Shown piece after piece: positions 36,376-44,557 of a DNA stretch of 64,000 bases; the stretch's first letter is position 1; every line of letters begins with the position of its first letter. The notes under the pieces were generated by a model. It was not told the DNA's origin. It searched no databases and saw only the letters and a list, made by a program, of their open reading frames with translations. The stretch spans positions 363,054-427,053 of the forward strand of contig CAWJXM010000003.1 in assembly GCA_963846635.1 (NCBI GenBank), read 5' to 3'. This DNA is from AP-15 sp963846635 (GTDB taxonomy: Bacteria; Pseudomonadota; Alphaproteobacteria; ATCC43930; CGMCC-115725). Both the position numbers and the translations under genes were made by a program.

Positions 36376-36723
36376 CTACGCTGCGGGATCGAGACCGGCC
36401 GCATCCACGTCGACAAAGGCTATCGTGGCCACAACCATCAGCAGAAATTCCGCGTCTGGATCACCGGCCAGGTGCGCCGTGTGACCCGACCGATCCGCCG
36501 CAAAATGAAACGCCGCGCCGCGGTCGAGCCGGTCATCCGGCACATGAAGGCCAAGCACCGGATGGACCGCAATTATCTCAAGGGCCGCGACGGCGCCCGC
36601 GCTAATGCCGTGCTCGCCGCCGCTGGCTACAACTTCGCGTTGCTGCTGCGCTGGCTGCGGCGGCTTTTGCGTGCCCTCATCCAGGCCCTGCTCGCGCCGG
36701 CCCTTTGTCCCGGATATCTCTAA
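36376..36723 (+). pseudogene. IS5-family transposase, C-terminal fragment
   Basis: The frame begins at the Tn3 junction and reads GRIHVDKGYRGHNHQQKFRV, RVTRPIRRKMKRRAAVEPVI (DDE Glu region), GHMKAKHRMDRNYL-like sequence and ANAVLAAAGYNFALLLRWL. It ends with the family's hydrophobic tail at 36723. The first two thirds are missing. Confidence 0.8.
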
Positions 36724-37243
36724 AATCACCGCTAAAACGGCTCTTCACGGACAACTCAGAAACCTGTCGCAGAAAGAATGCAGTACGTTCGAGCGCTGCG
36801 GCAAGGCGAATGGGCGATCTGGTACCGAGACGATCGGTTCTCATCCCGACGATCTTCGCCGCATCCTTGAAGCCATGCATCGCGAGCGGTCGGCCACGGC
36901 CCAGCCCTGGCCTATTCGGGATTCAGCAGCGCCGTTCAAGGCAAAGCGCATGGCGCCCTCCTCCCTAATCCGGCCCATCCTTCTATTTGCCGATGAACCG
37001 CGTACCCGCCTAAGAGCCGATGCAGGCTCGCGCGCCGCCAGCTCGCCGGAAGGCGCGGTGCTCATGTTCGAGACCCGCTCGCCGCGATTCCTTACGGGCC
37101 TCAAAAACCGGCTCCCCATCCGGCAGACCACAACGCTGCGCTCGGCTATGGTGGTCGGGTGTCGCTCGACTCGGCCGGGTCACGCCCGGCCTATGACACG
37201 CCCTCAGCGACCCCTTTTCTTCCGAATTGTGGCTCGGAACCGA
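36724..37243. other. Unassigned interval
   Basis: The interval lies downstream of the IS5 fragment and at the end of the NIPSNAP gene. Plus-strand frames cross it but show no recognisable domain; they are mostly Arg/Pro/Ser-rich, as in non-coding GC-rich DNA. Confidence 0.4.
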
Positions 37244-37873
37244 CTACCGCATGGGCGAGAAGGCCGCGGGGATCAGCAGCTTGTTTGTTTGGCGGACCGG
37301 CCGCACTCCGCTTTGTGCCGGCCAACCCGTACCGGGCCGGCGAGATTCTTCGCGGACGCGGGCGCGTTCGGTGAGATCCTTGTACACCCAGGTATGGACG
37401 AACTTGTCGAGCCCACCGAGTTCGCTGGTCCAGCACGCCGCTAAGGGAGAGAACCGCTCGCGCGCCTCGATCGCCTTGCCCCACGCCTCTAAAACCTTCG
37501 GGATGTCGCCCGGAGCGTAGGTGTAGGTGCGCATCTCGTAGACGTTGCCGGTGCCGTAATCGCGGCTGCCGAGCGGGCGCATAAACGGTGCGGGGTTCAT
37601 GATCTCGGCTTCCTGCGCCACGACGAATTCCCCGCCACCGGGCATCGCGTTGCGCTCGGCGTCTTGCGCCATCGCCGCCCGCACCCGGGTGCGATGTTGC
37701 AGATCGTCATAGGGATAGACGTGGATGACCTGATTGAGCGGGCCGAACTCGGTGTGCCAGAAGGCCCCCAATTTGGAGTGTCTTTCGCGTGACGGCAGGC
37801 GCCTCTGATAGCGCTCCTCGAATTCGGCCAAGGTCCCGGGACGCAGGGTGTAGGTGCGCACTTCGTAGATCAT
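37244..37873 (-). CDS. NIPSNAP family protein
   Basis: From ATG 37873, behind GGAGGAAG, the product MIYEVRTYTLRPGTLAEFEE begins a first ferredoxin-like NIPSNAP domain (FWHTEFGPLNQVIHVYPYDD). A second follows (YEMRTYTYAPGDIPKVLEAW, ACWTSELGGLDKFVHTWVYK) and ends with the NKLLIPAAFSPMR tail common in the family. These alpha/beta-barrel dimers are of uncertain function. The gene is complete and monocistronic. Confidence 0.85.
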   Translation of the reverse strand: MIYEVRTYTLRPGTLAEFEERYQRRLPSRERHSKLGAFWHTEFGPLNQVIHVYPYDDLQHRTRVRAAMAQDAERNAMPGGGEFVVAQEAEIMNPAPFMRPLGSRDYGTGNVYEMRTYTYAPGDIPKVLEAWGKAIEARERFSPLAACWTSELGGLDKFVHTWVYKDLTERARVREESRRPGTGWPAQSGVRPVRQTNKLLIPAAFSPMR

Positions 37874-38197
37874 CGGCACTTCCTCCAAGTAACGGCACTG
37901 GCGAGTTGAGACGCCGGTTAACCGCGCGCGCATATTAACCAAGCAGGCCGCGTGCCGCAGCTCAATTTCGGGGGCACATGCACGTGCGGTAGCAGCCCCG
38001 CATTACGCCAATACATGATTGGCGCTGATCAAGACGGAAACACGACCAACCAACGAACCGAGTTGCCTCCCGCGAGCTGCTACGCCACCGCGAATGCCAT
38101 CTCGCAACATCCGACCAAACGCGCCGCAGCCGTTTATCGTGTTTAAAGAAATGCGTTAGGACGCGCACGAGCTATGGTTGGGCGAAGCACTCCAGGC
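37874..38197. other. Intergenic between NIPSNAP gene and DHA2 pump
   Basis: The interval contains only short frames on both strands. It would hold the promoter of the NIPSNAP gene and the terminator of the pump gene; no clear hairpin was found. Confidence 0.4.
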
Positions 38198-39721
38198 TCA
38201 CTCCGCCGGCGCGGCCCGGCGCGACGGCACCTGTACCAACAACAGCAGCGGCAGGCAGGCGAGGACAATCACTGTCATCAACAGGAAATCGTCGATATAG
38301 GCGACCATTGCTGCCTGCCGCGTCACTTCGGCATTCAGTGCCGCGATGCCTGACGGGCTCGTCAGGCTGAATGGCGTGGCGAGATACGGTGCATGCGCCA
38401 GCGGGTTGTCGGGGCGCAATTGCTCGACGAGCCGAGAATGCACGGTCTGCGTAATGTCGGCCAGCTGTGCCTCGAGGATCGAGATGCCGATCGAGCCGCC
38501 GAGATTGCGCATCAGGCTGCGCAGGGCCGTCCCTTGGGTCATGATCGAGCGCGGCAGGTTCGACAACGCGATCATGTTGAGCGGCACAGCGGTACAGCCG
38601 AGCCCAAACCCCTGCAAAAAGCCGGAAAGGATAATTGGACCCTCGTTCATCGTCAGCGAGAAGCCCATCATCTGCCACAGCGACACGAGTATCAGGCCGA
38701 GGCCGAACAGGATGATCAGCCGCAGATCGACGCGGCCGATGATGCGGGCCACGAGAAACATCGCGATCATCGTGCCGAAGCCGCGCGGGGTCATCGCCAT
38801 GCCGGTCGTAAAGACCGGGTAGTTCATCATCACCTGCATCATTGTCGGCAGCAGCGCCGAGGTGCCGGTCAGGATTGCGCCGATCAAGAACATCAAGAGC
38901 GTGCCGGCGACGTAGCTCCGGTTCTGCAACAGCTCGCGATTGAGGAACGATCGGTCGCCGGCGGTCGCCGTGTGCACTGTCAAAAGGTAGAAGCCGATCC
39001 CCGAAAGCGCTGCCTCAATCCAGATCTCGCTCGAGGAAAACCAGTCTTTCAGCGCGCCGCGGTCGAGCATCATCTGCAACGCGCCGATTCCGAGGCTCAA
39101 CGCCGCGAAGCCGAAGAAGTCGAAAGCCTCGCGATGGGTGTGCCGGGGTTCGCGCAGAAAAACGATGATCCCGAGCGTCGCGAGGAGGCCGACCGGCACG
39201 TTGATATAGAACACCCAGCGCCAATTGTACTGGTCGGTGAGCCACCCGCCGAGGGTCGGCCCCATGATCGGGCCCACCATCGATCCGGTGCCGAAGACCG
39301 CCATCGCCTGGCCGTGACGCTCCGGCGGGTTGATCTGGAACAGCACCGACTGTGCCAGTGGCACGAGGCCGGCGCCGCACACCCCCTGCAAGGCTCGGTA
39401 GAAGACAAGCTGCGTCAGGCTCGCGGCACTGCCGCACAGCGCCGAGGCGAAGGTGAACCCGCCGATCGAGAAGAGAAACACCGATTTGATGCCGAACCTA
39501 GTGGCCAGCCAGCCCGATAGCGGCATCGTGATCGCGGCGGTCACGATGTAGGAGGTCAACACCCAGGCAACTTGGTCTTGAGAGGCCGACAGGCTACCCT
39601 GGATGTGCGGCAGCGCGACATTGGCAATCGTGGTATCGACCCCCTGCATGATGACCGCCAGGATGATCGAAGAGGTGAGCGCCGGGCGATTGAGCGCCAA
39701 GCCGCCCGAATAACTTCTCAT
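38198..39721 (-). CDS. DHA2-type MFS efflux transporter, EmrB-like
   Basis: Starting MRSYSGGLALNRPALTSSII, the 507-residue product has the EmrB layout: TM1 with GVDTTIANVALPHIQG, motif A-like SGWLATRFGIKSVFLFSIGG, motif C GTGSMVGPIMGPTLGGWLTD, and NWRWVFYINVPVGL. About 14 membrane segments extend to LLMTVIVLACLPLLLLVQV. It exports hydrophobic compounds in exchange for protons. The ATG overlaps the TGA of the upstream small gene (ATGA), so translation is coupled. It is not a duplicate of the pump at 32514; the sequences differ throughout. Confidence 0.88.
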   Translation of the reverse strand: MRSYSGGLALNRPALTSSIILAVIMQGVDTTIANVALPHIQGSLSASQDQVAWVLTSYIVTAAITMPLSGWLATRFGIKSVFLFSIGGFTFASALCGSAASLTQLVFYRALQGVCGAGLVPLAQSVLFQINPPERHGQAMAVFGTGSMVGPIMGPTLGGWLTDQYNWRWVFYINVPVGLLATLGIIVFLREPRHTHREAFDFFGFAALSLGIGALQMMLDRGALKDWFSSSEIWIEAALSGIGFYLLTVHTATAGDRSFLNRELLQNRSYVAGTLLMFLIGAILTGTSALLPTMMQVMMNYPVFTTGMAMTPRGFGTMIAMFLVARIIGRVDLRLIILFGLGLILVSLWQMMGFSLTMNEGPIILSGFLQGFGLGCTAVPLNMIALSNLPRSIMTQGTALRSLMRNLGGSIGISILEAQLADITQTVHSRLVEQLRPDNPLAHAPYLATPFSLTSPSGIAALNAEVTRQAAMVAYIDDFLLMTVIVLACLPLLLLVQVPSRRAAPAE

Positions 39722-40095
39722 CGCAACCGTTCTTGCCGCAGCAAGTCGATGAGCCGCTTCATCGCATCGGGCGAGGGGCCGCGGGCGAGCCGGCCGATCT
39801 TCCAATAAAAGCTGCTGAGGCCGCCAGGGTTGCCGGATTGCCCTGGTTGCCAGCGCCAGGGATAGGCCGCCTTCGCCCGGCGCGCGGCTGACGTGTCGAC
39901 CACATCGAGAGTATCCGAGATTTTGACCTTTGCTGCCAGCGTGGGTCTGGCGTCGGTTGGCGTCCGAGCAAAAGGACGTTGGTCGGCAGGCCGCACGGTG
40001 CCTTCGATTCCGACCATGATAGAGGTGCGGGTCGGCCGCACCGTCCGCGGTGATCCCCTGTCGTCCTCTTGCGCGTCGGAGTAATATCGCACCAT
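39718..40095 (-). CDS. Small protein coupled to the efflux pump, DUF5681-like motif
   Basis: From ATG 40095 the 125-residue product MVRYYSDAQEDDRGSPRTVR is basic and Pro-rich. It then carries YPWRWQPGQSGNPGGLSSFY, the WxPGQSGNPxG signature of DUF5681 proteins often near terminase or plasmid genes. It ends DAMKRLIDLLRQERLR. The stop overlaps the next gene's start by four bases. The role is unknown; co-expression with the pump is likely. Confidence 0.55.
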   Translation of the reverse strand: MVRYYSDAQEDDRGSPRTVRPTRTSIMVGIEGTVRPADQRPFARTPTDARPTLAAKVKISDTLDVVDTSAARRAKAAYPWRWQPGQSGNPGGLSSFYWKIGRLARGPSPDAMKRLIDLLRQERLR

Positions 40096-40885
40096 GGCAG
40101 GGCCCAACAGGTCGCGATCCCCGTTTGCCGGAATGACCGACTTTTCGGCCGGTTCACCGCTTCGCCGATTTTCGACCGATGAGATCGAGCGGATGCTTGC
40201 CGAGCACAAGCTTTACCTGGAAACCGCATGGCATCAAGGCCACCGTGCGAATTTTTCATCCGTCGATCTAGCCGGACAAGATTTCTCCGGGCTCCGGCTG
40301 CGCGGGATCCGGATGGACCGCGCGGTGCTGCGGGACGCCGATTTCACCGGAACGGATCTGCAAAGCGCCAATCTGATCGGCGCGGTGCTGCAAGGGGCGC
40401 ATCTCGACCGGGCGAACTTGTCTGGCGCCCGTCTGAGCGGGGCAAACCTCGTTTCGGCCAGTCTCGAGAACGCCTGTCTTGCCAAGGCGGATATGGAGTT
40501 CGCACTGATGGGCGAGGCAGTGTTGTGCGGCGCCTCCTTGCAGGAGGCTGACATGAGCGGGGCACAGCTTGACGGCGCCGTGCTCACGCGGGCCGAACTG
40601 CGCGGGGCAAATCTTCGTGGGGCCGGATTCCGAAATGCGCGGCTCGACGAGGCCGACCTACGCGACGCGCGGCTTGGCGGCGCGTTCCTGGTCGGGACCT
40701 CGCTGCGCGGCGCCGATTTGCGCGGTGCGTATCTGCGTCTGGCGAAGTTCGACGGCGCCGACCTGTCCGATGCCGATCTGGACGGCGCCGAAGGCCTGAC
40801 GCAAGCGCAGCTCGAGCGGGCGCGCCTCAACGAGGGAACCAGCCTTCCCACCGGCTTGACAATGGTGAAACATGCCAAACGATGA
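40094..40885 (+). CDS. Pentapeptide repeat protein, 263 residues
   Basis: After an N-terminal helix (DEIERMLAEHKLYLETAW) come about 35 A(D/N)LxX pentapeptides in tandem, for example ADFTGTDLQSANLIGAVLQG and AELRGANLRGAGFRNARLDE. These form a right-handed quadrilateral beta-helix. Such proteins often mimic DNA or bind membranes; one subclass (Qnr, MfpA) protects gyrase. The start at 40094 shares two bases with the divergent ATG of the minus-strand gene; ATG 40133 (MTDFSAGSPL) is the alternative. A second pentapeptide gene overlaps its end. Confidence 0.85.
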   Translation: MAGPNRSRSPFAGMTDFSAGSPLRRFSTDEIERMLAEHKLYLETAWHQGHRANFSSVDLAGQDFSGLRLRGIRMDRAVLRDADFTGTDLQSANLIGAVLQGAHLDRANLSGARLSGANLVSASLENACLAKADMEFALMGEAVLCGASLQEADMSGAQLDGAVLTRAELRGANLRGAGFRNARLDEADLRDARLGGAFLVGTSLRGADLRGAYLRLAKFDGADLSDADLDGAEGLTQAQLERARLNEGTSLPTGLTMVKHAKR

Positions 40886-41264
40886 GCATGTCGCCGTGCT
40901 CGGACAGGGTGCTGCGATCTGGAACGCGTGGCGGGCGGAGCATGACGCTGCGCCAGACTTGTCGCGGGTCGGTTTGCGCGGGCTCGATTTAAGCGGCTTC
41001 GATCTTTCGCGGGTGGATTTGCGTGGTGCTGATCTCAGAGGAACAAGGTTTGCCGGCGCGGATCTGTCAGGCGCCCGTCTCGACGGTGCGAACTTTTTCA
41101 AAGCTGTACTCGACGACGCCAATCTCGCCGGGGCGTTCTTGACTGATGCCCAATTTCTCAACTGCGCCCAGCTTGTGGTCGCCCGCAATTGGCAATCGGC
41201 GTTTCGCGATGCAACGCTCGGCTGCGGCGCCTCTCTTCCAGAGACAACAATTTCTTTGGGATAG
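40872..41264 (+). CDS. Pentapeptide repeat protein, 130 residues
   Basis: It overlaps the preceding gene by 14 bases and is probably translationally coupled. A short N-terminus (MPNDEHVAVLGQGAAIWNAW) precedes about 14 pentapeptides (LSRVGLRGLDLSGFDLSRVD, ADLRGTRFAGADLSGARLDG). The coil ends at an LNCAQLVVARNWQSAF cap. The pair may form one structure. Confidence 0.8.
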   Translation: MPNDEHVAVLGQGAAIWNAWRAEHDAAPDLSRVGLRGLDLSGFDLSRVDLRGADLRGTRFAGADLSGARLDGANFFKAVLDDANLAGAFLTDAQFLNCAQLVVARNWQSAFRDATLGCGASLPETTISLG

Positions 41265-41395
41265 ACGTGCCGGCGCCCCTCGGAAGTGGTCTCGACGCCA
41301 TCCTGCGAGCGGTCGTGATGACGAAGACGAACCGCGTCCGGCTTTTTGCGCAGGCTGCCCGAACAGATCCCTGACCTAAATTTTCCGATTCAGGC

Positions 41396-41508
41396 TCTCA
41401 GGTACTTGTTGAACCAATCCAGTGTGCGCTGCCAGGCTTCTTTGGCTGCGGCTTCGTCGTACCGCGGGGTCGTGTCGTTGTGAAAGCCGTGATTGGCACC
41501 CTTGTGAC
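41396..41508 (-). pseudogene. Dienelactone hydrolase, C-terminal remnant
   Basis: The minus strand reads HKGANHGFHNDTTPRYDEAA, then AKEAWQRTLDWFNKYLRA and stop. This is the end of a DLH/carboxymethylenebutenolidase-type hydrolase with the catalytic His of the GANHGF motif. The rest was removed by the IS5 element at 41509. Confidence 0.7.
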
Positions 41509-42611
41509 GTTGTTGCAGGGATCGGCTGGGTTGCCGCGGAGGGCCTGACCGGGCAGGCTGGTGCCGTTCACAACCGGAAACTCTCTGCCGTGCCGTTCAA
41601 ACACCATGCCGAACACCGTCGTCATATTCCGAGACCCCGGTATCGGGTCACGAACCGGCCGGAGTACGACGCCGCATTGCGGCGGCGCGGCAGTCTGACG
41701 GTGTGGTTCACGGACGAGGCGATCGCGGCGTGGCGGGCGGAACCGCGAACCACGCCCGGCGGACAGCCGCATTATTCAACCTTGGCGATCACCACGACGC
41801 TGACGATGCGCGCGGTCTTCGGTCTCGCATTGCGGCAGACCGAAGGGCTCATCGGCTCCGTCATCGCGCTTCTCGGGCTCGATCTTACCGTGCCGGATCA
41901 CTCGACAATGAGCCGCCGCCGCAAGACGCTGGAAATGCCACCGCTCCGCCGGTCTGGTACCGGCCCGCTGCATTTGCTCGTAGACAGCACCGGTCTGAAG
42001 CTCGGTGGAGCCGGCGAATGGTTGGTTGAAAAGCACGGCATGTCCCGCCGCCGATCCTGGCGTAAGCTGCATATCGGCGTCGATGCCGAGAGCGGTGAAA
42101 TCCTCGCGATTGAGCTGACCAGGAAAGAGATCGATGACGCCGCGCGGTCGGGCGCGCTGCTCGACCGGATCACCGATCCCATCGCGTCGTTCACGGCTGA
42201 CCGTGCCTATGATCAGGACAAAGTGTACGAGGGCGTCGCCGAGCATGCTCCGGATGCCGCCGTCATCGTGCCGCCACGTTCAACGGCAGTCCCGAGCGCT
42301 TCCGCCGAAACCGCTCCGACACAGCGGGACCGACACATCCAGGAGATCGTCGAGCGCGGTCGGATGGGCTGGCAAAAGGCGAGTGGCTACAATCTTCGGG
42401 CCAAGGTCGAGGCAGCAATTGGTCGATACAAACGCGTGATCGGCGATGCCCTTCGATCGCGTACTGACGAGACCGAGGCCACGGAAGTCGCCATCGCTGC
42501 TGCCGCCTTGAACCGAATGCTTGAATTCGGACGCCCGAACTATGTCCGGATCGCATAAACCCAGACGAGGTTGGCGTCACCGCGTTTGCGCGCCCCATCC
42601 GTGCAACACAG
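41509..42611 (+). mobile_element. IS5-family element
   Basis: Imperfect inverted repeats flank it: GTTGTTGCAGGGATCGG on the left and CTGTGTTGCACGGATGGG inward from the right. The ends are known to a few bases. Left flank is a DLH remnant and right flank a primase remnant; no target duplication was identified, suggesting a rearrangement. Confidence 0.75.
41590..42558 (+). CDS. IS5-family transposase
   Basis: From GTG 41590 the product (PFKHHAEHRRHIPRPRYRVT) has an N-terminal DUF772-like domain (SLTVWFTDEAIAAWRAEPRT, FGLALRQTEGLIGSVIALLG) and DDE residues: HLLVDSTGLKLGGAGEWLVE, ASFTADRAYDQDKVYEGVAE and YNLRAKVEAAIGRYKRVIGD. The frame is unbroken to the stop at 42558. Length of about 322 residues is normal. 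Confidence 0.87.
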   Translation: MPFKHHAEHRRHIPRPRYRVTNRPEYDAALRRRGSLTVWFTDEAIAAWRAEPRTTPGGQPHYSTLAITTTLTMRAVFGLALRQTEGLIGSVIALLGLDLTVPDHSTMSRRRKTLEMPPLRRSGTGPLHLLVDSTGLKLGGAGEWLVEKHGMSRRRSWRKLHIGVDAESGEILAIELTRKEIDDAARSGALLDRITDPIASFTADRAYDQDKVYEGVAEHAPDAAVIVPPRSTAVPSASAETAPTQRDRHIQEIVERGRMGWQKASGYNLRAKVEAAIGRYKRVIGDALRSRTDETEATEVAIAAAALNRMLEFGRPNYVRIA

Positions 42612-43039
42612 TCAAATACGCGCCAGATTTTCCGCGTATAACCATTCGCCACTCGCAACCCGGCTACCTAACCAGTGCCGACGAGCTCGAACGGCTCGGC
42701 CTGGTCGCGCCATTGGAAACATTTGCGCCGATCTCCCTTGCCCTGTCGTTCTCACGCGGCGCCGACAAATGGCCGAGCTATGGCAAATGCCTCATCGGTG
42801 CGCCGCGCAACCGCGGCGGCAACGGTCCCGACCGCAGCCGCGCCGATTACTGGTTCTGCTTTCTCGCAATCCAATGGGGCCACGGCGAAAGCGACACCGC
42901 CGATCGTTTGATGCAGGAAAGCCCGAAGGCACGGGAAAAAGGCAAAAGCTACGCCGCGCAAACCGCACGTCAGGCCGCGGCTGCTGTTGATCGCCAACGG
43001 GAACAGCAACCATTTCGCGCGACCAAGCAAGCGAGGTGA
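42612..43039 (+). pseudogene. RepB-like plasmid DNA primase, C-terminal fragment
   Basis: The frame (YAPDFPRITIRHSQPGYLTS...) ends with DRSRADYWFCFLAIQWGHGE, SDTADRLMQESPKAREKGKS and YAAQTARQAAAAVDRQRE. This matches the C-terminal part of RepB-type primases on broad-host plasmids. The primase core upstream was cut off by IS5. It immediately precedes the partition locus, suggesting a former replication-partition module. Confidence 0.65.
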
Positions 43040-43167
43040 TGATTGCTTATTATTCCTGCTCGATCTTGAGCGGGTGCCGTTTCCGGCAGTGCTAGCGCGT
43101 GACGGGCTTGCAACATACTAAAAAATTGAAGTTTCACACTCGCTCCGCAGCGATCCTTAAGGTTGAC

Positions 43168-43239
43168 TGCGCCAACGCAAAAGTGCAAATGTGCCGCAGT
43201 GCAGTTGTGCACATGGGCACAGTGGAGGGGGTGCACAGT
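43168..43239. repeat. Octamer array 1, upstream of parA (9 units)
   Basis: Nine consecutive 8-base units run without a gap: TGCGCCAA, CGCAAAAG, TGCAAATG, TGCCGCAG, TGCAGTTG, TGCACATG, GGCACAGT, GGAGGGGG, TGCACAGT. Seven or eight match (T/C/G)GCA plus four variable bases. The eighth unit doubles as the parA ribosome-binding site and the possible GTG start (43238) lies at the end of the array. A protein bound here would block transcription and translation of parA. Confidence 0.8.
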
Positions 43240-43959
43240 GGATCATAACGACATGATGGTTATTGCCGTCGCGATCAATAAAGGCGGAACCGGTAAAACC
43301 ACCACCAGTAAAAGCATCGCGACCGCGGCGGCATCGACAGGCTTAAACGTGCTGCTGCTCGATATGGATAGCCAGGAAAACGCCCGGAAATGGGGGACCC
43401 GCCGAAAAGAGCGCAATCCTTATAAGATCCTACCACTTGTCAAATTCACTACTGAAACAAGCCTGCCCGACGAACTCGAACAAGCTAAACGCGCTGGCTG
43501 CGATCTGGTTGTGATCGATACGCCGCCCGGGCGCAGCCCGGAAGCCGTCGCTGCCGTCGAATCCGCCGATCTCGTCCTGATCCCCGTCGAAGCGGACGAT
43601 CAGGATTCCTTTGATGGCATTCCAAAAACCGCACGGCTGGCCCGTTCGAGCGACACACCCGCTTTGGCATTTTGAACAAGGCAACGCCTAACAGCCGCAG
43701 CCAGACCGAGACCGCCAAGCGTGTGTTCGAGGCGGCTAACGTGCCCATGTCGCCGGTTGTCCTACACCGGTACAAGGAGCATCGCGACGCCAACCCAAAG
43801 GGGCTCACCGCGCAAGAGCTCGACCCTAATGGTACAGCAGCTAAGGAAATCAATGCTTTATGGGAATGGCTGTGTGCACAATTGCAAATAGGCAAAAATG
43901 CACATCTGCAATCGAGAATATATGCCGATGTGCAACCGCGCACGGCCGCGCAGAGCTAA
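43238..43959 (+). pseudogene. parA: ParA-family partition ATPase, one-base frameshift
   Basis: The product has a deviant Walker A motif (NKGGTGKTTTSKSIATAAAS), Walker A' (LLLDMDSQENARKWG) and Walker B (DLVVIDTPPGRSPEAVAAVE), followed by DLVLIPVEADDQDSFDG. It lacks an N-terminal helix-turn-helix, so it is of the small type Ib class that pairs with ribbon-helix-helix partners. At 43665-43668 GCTTTGG replaces the expected GCTTTTGG. Adding one T would join DTPA to FGILNKATPNSRSQTETAKR and the rest to the stop at 43959. Starts: GTG 43238 or ATG 43253. The last 28 codons are written in the octamer array. Confidence 0.85.
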
Positions 43960-44002
43960 TGGCGCACATCTGCAATCTTGCACATTCGCACAACTGCACA
44001 GG
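43875..44002. repeat. Octamer array 2, across the parA end and intergenic region (16 units)
   Basis: All 128 bases stay in one 8-base register. Clear units include TGCACAAT, TGCAAATA, GGCAAAAA, TGCACATC, TGCAATCG, TGCAACCG, CGCACATC, TGCAATCT, TGCACATT, CGCACAAC and TGCACAGG; four or five are degenerate. The array covers the last codons of parA and the leader of the next gene, whose GGAG and ATG follow directly. Confidence 0.82.
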
Positions 44003-44010
44003 AGAACAAT

Positions 44011-44316
44011 ATGAAGTCAGATCGCAGCGCGGATTTTATCCGGAACATGACCGCCGAGACGGAAGCCGAACCGGGGCCGCCCGTTAACGTGCCGCCCACC
44101 TCAAAGCGAAGGAAACCCAGCGACCTGCCGTCCGCATCGCCCCCGATATCACGGGCGGGCCTCAAGCATATTGGCGGCTATGTCGGCATGGACACGGTCG
44201 AGAAGGTGGCTTTACTGAGGGTGCGGCTCAACCTCGACAACTCTGAACTCATCAAGCGGGCCATCGACGAGCTCTATGCCAGGCATCACGCCAACCGCGT
44301 CTTTGGTGATGCCTGA
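44011..44316 (+). CDS. Ribbon-helix-helix centromere-binding protein (ParG/omega type)
   Basis: The 101-residue product starts MKSDRSADFIRNMTAETEAE, with ACAGGAG before the ATG. The first 50 residues are charged, Pro-rich and probably disordered, as in ParG. The C-terminal 50 form a ribbon-helix-helix: beta strand KHIGGYVGM, helix DTVEKVALLRVRLN, turn, helix DNSELIKRAIDELYARHH. It should bind the surrounding octamer arrays as dimers in tandem, stimulate ParA and repress the operon. The identification rests on fold pattern and context, not on database similarity. Confidence 0.7.
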   Translation: MKSDRSADFIRNMTAETEAEPGPPVNVPPTSKRRKPSDLPSASPPISRAGLKHIGGYVGMDTVEKVALLRVRLNLDNSELIKRAIDELYARHHANRVFGDA

Positions 44317-44323
44317 TCACATT

Positions 44324-44363
44324 TGCAAAAGTGCAACTGTGCACTAATGCACATGCGCAATAA
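44324..44363. repeat. Octamer array 3, downstream of the RHH gene (5 units)
   Basis: TGCAAAAG, TGCAACTG, TGCACTAA, TGCACATG, CGCAATAA follow one another starting 8 bases after the stop codon. Confidence 0.8.
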
Positions 44364-44402
44364 GGAACAATTACGCTGAAGCAACATACATGTCGCCTGC
44401 GT

Positions 44403-44434
44403 GGCACAACGGCACAGCTGCAAATGTGCACATA
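44403..44434. repeat. Octamer array 4 (4 units)
   Basis: GGCACAAC, GGCACAGC, TGCAAATG, TGCACATA. The register is one base off from array 3 after 40 intervening bases. Confidence 0.75.
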
Positions 44435-44500
44435 AATAACATCATTATAGCGCCGGTCCATCCACATCTGCCTATTGGGCAGCTGGTGGGCCTGAGAGTG

Positions 44501-44540
44501 TGCACAACTGCATTATTGCAATTACGCACAAATGCACAAT
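44501..44540. repeat. Octamer array 5 (5 units)
   Basis: TGCACAAC, TGCATTAT, TGCAATTA, CGCACAAA, TGCACAAT. It ends 18 bases before the stop codon of the convergent DUF1612-type gene. Confidence 0.8.
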
Positions 44541-44557
44541 GGTCGGTGTACATTTGA

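Noticed and set aside
43168..44540. CRISPR-like array
   Set aside because: Repeat units are 8 bases with 4-base variable parts and contiguous; there are no 20-40 base repeats with unique spacers and no cas genes.
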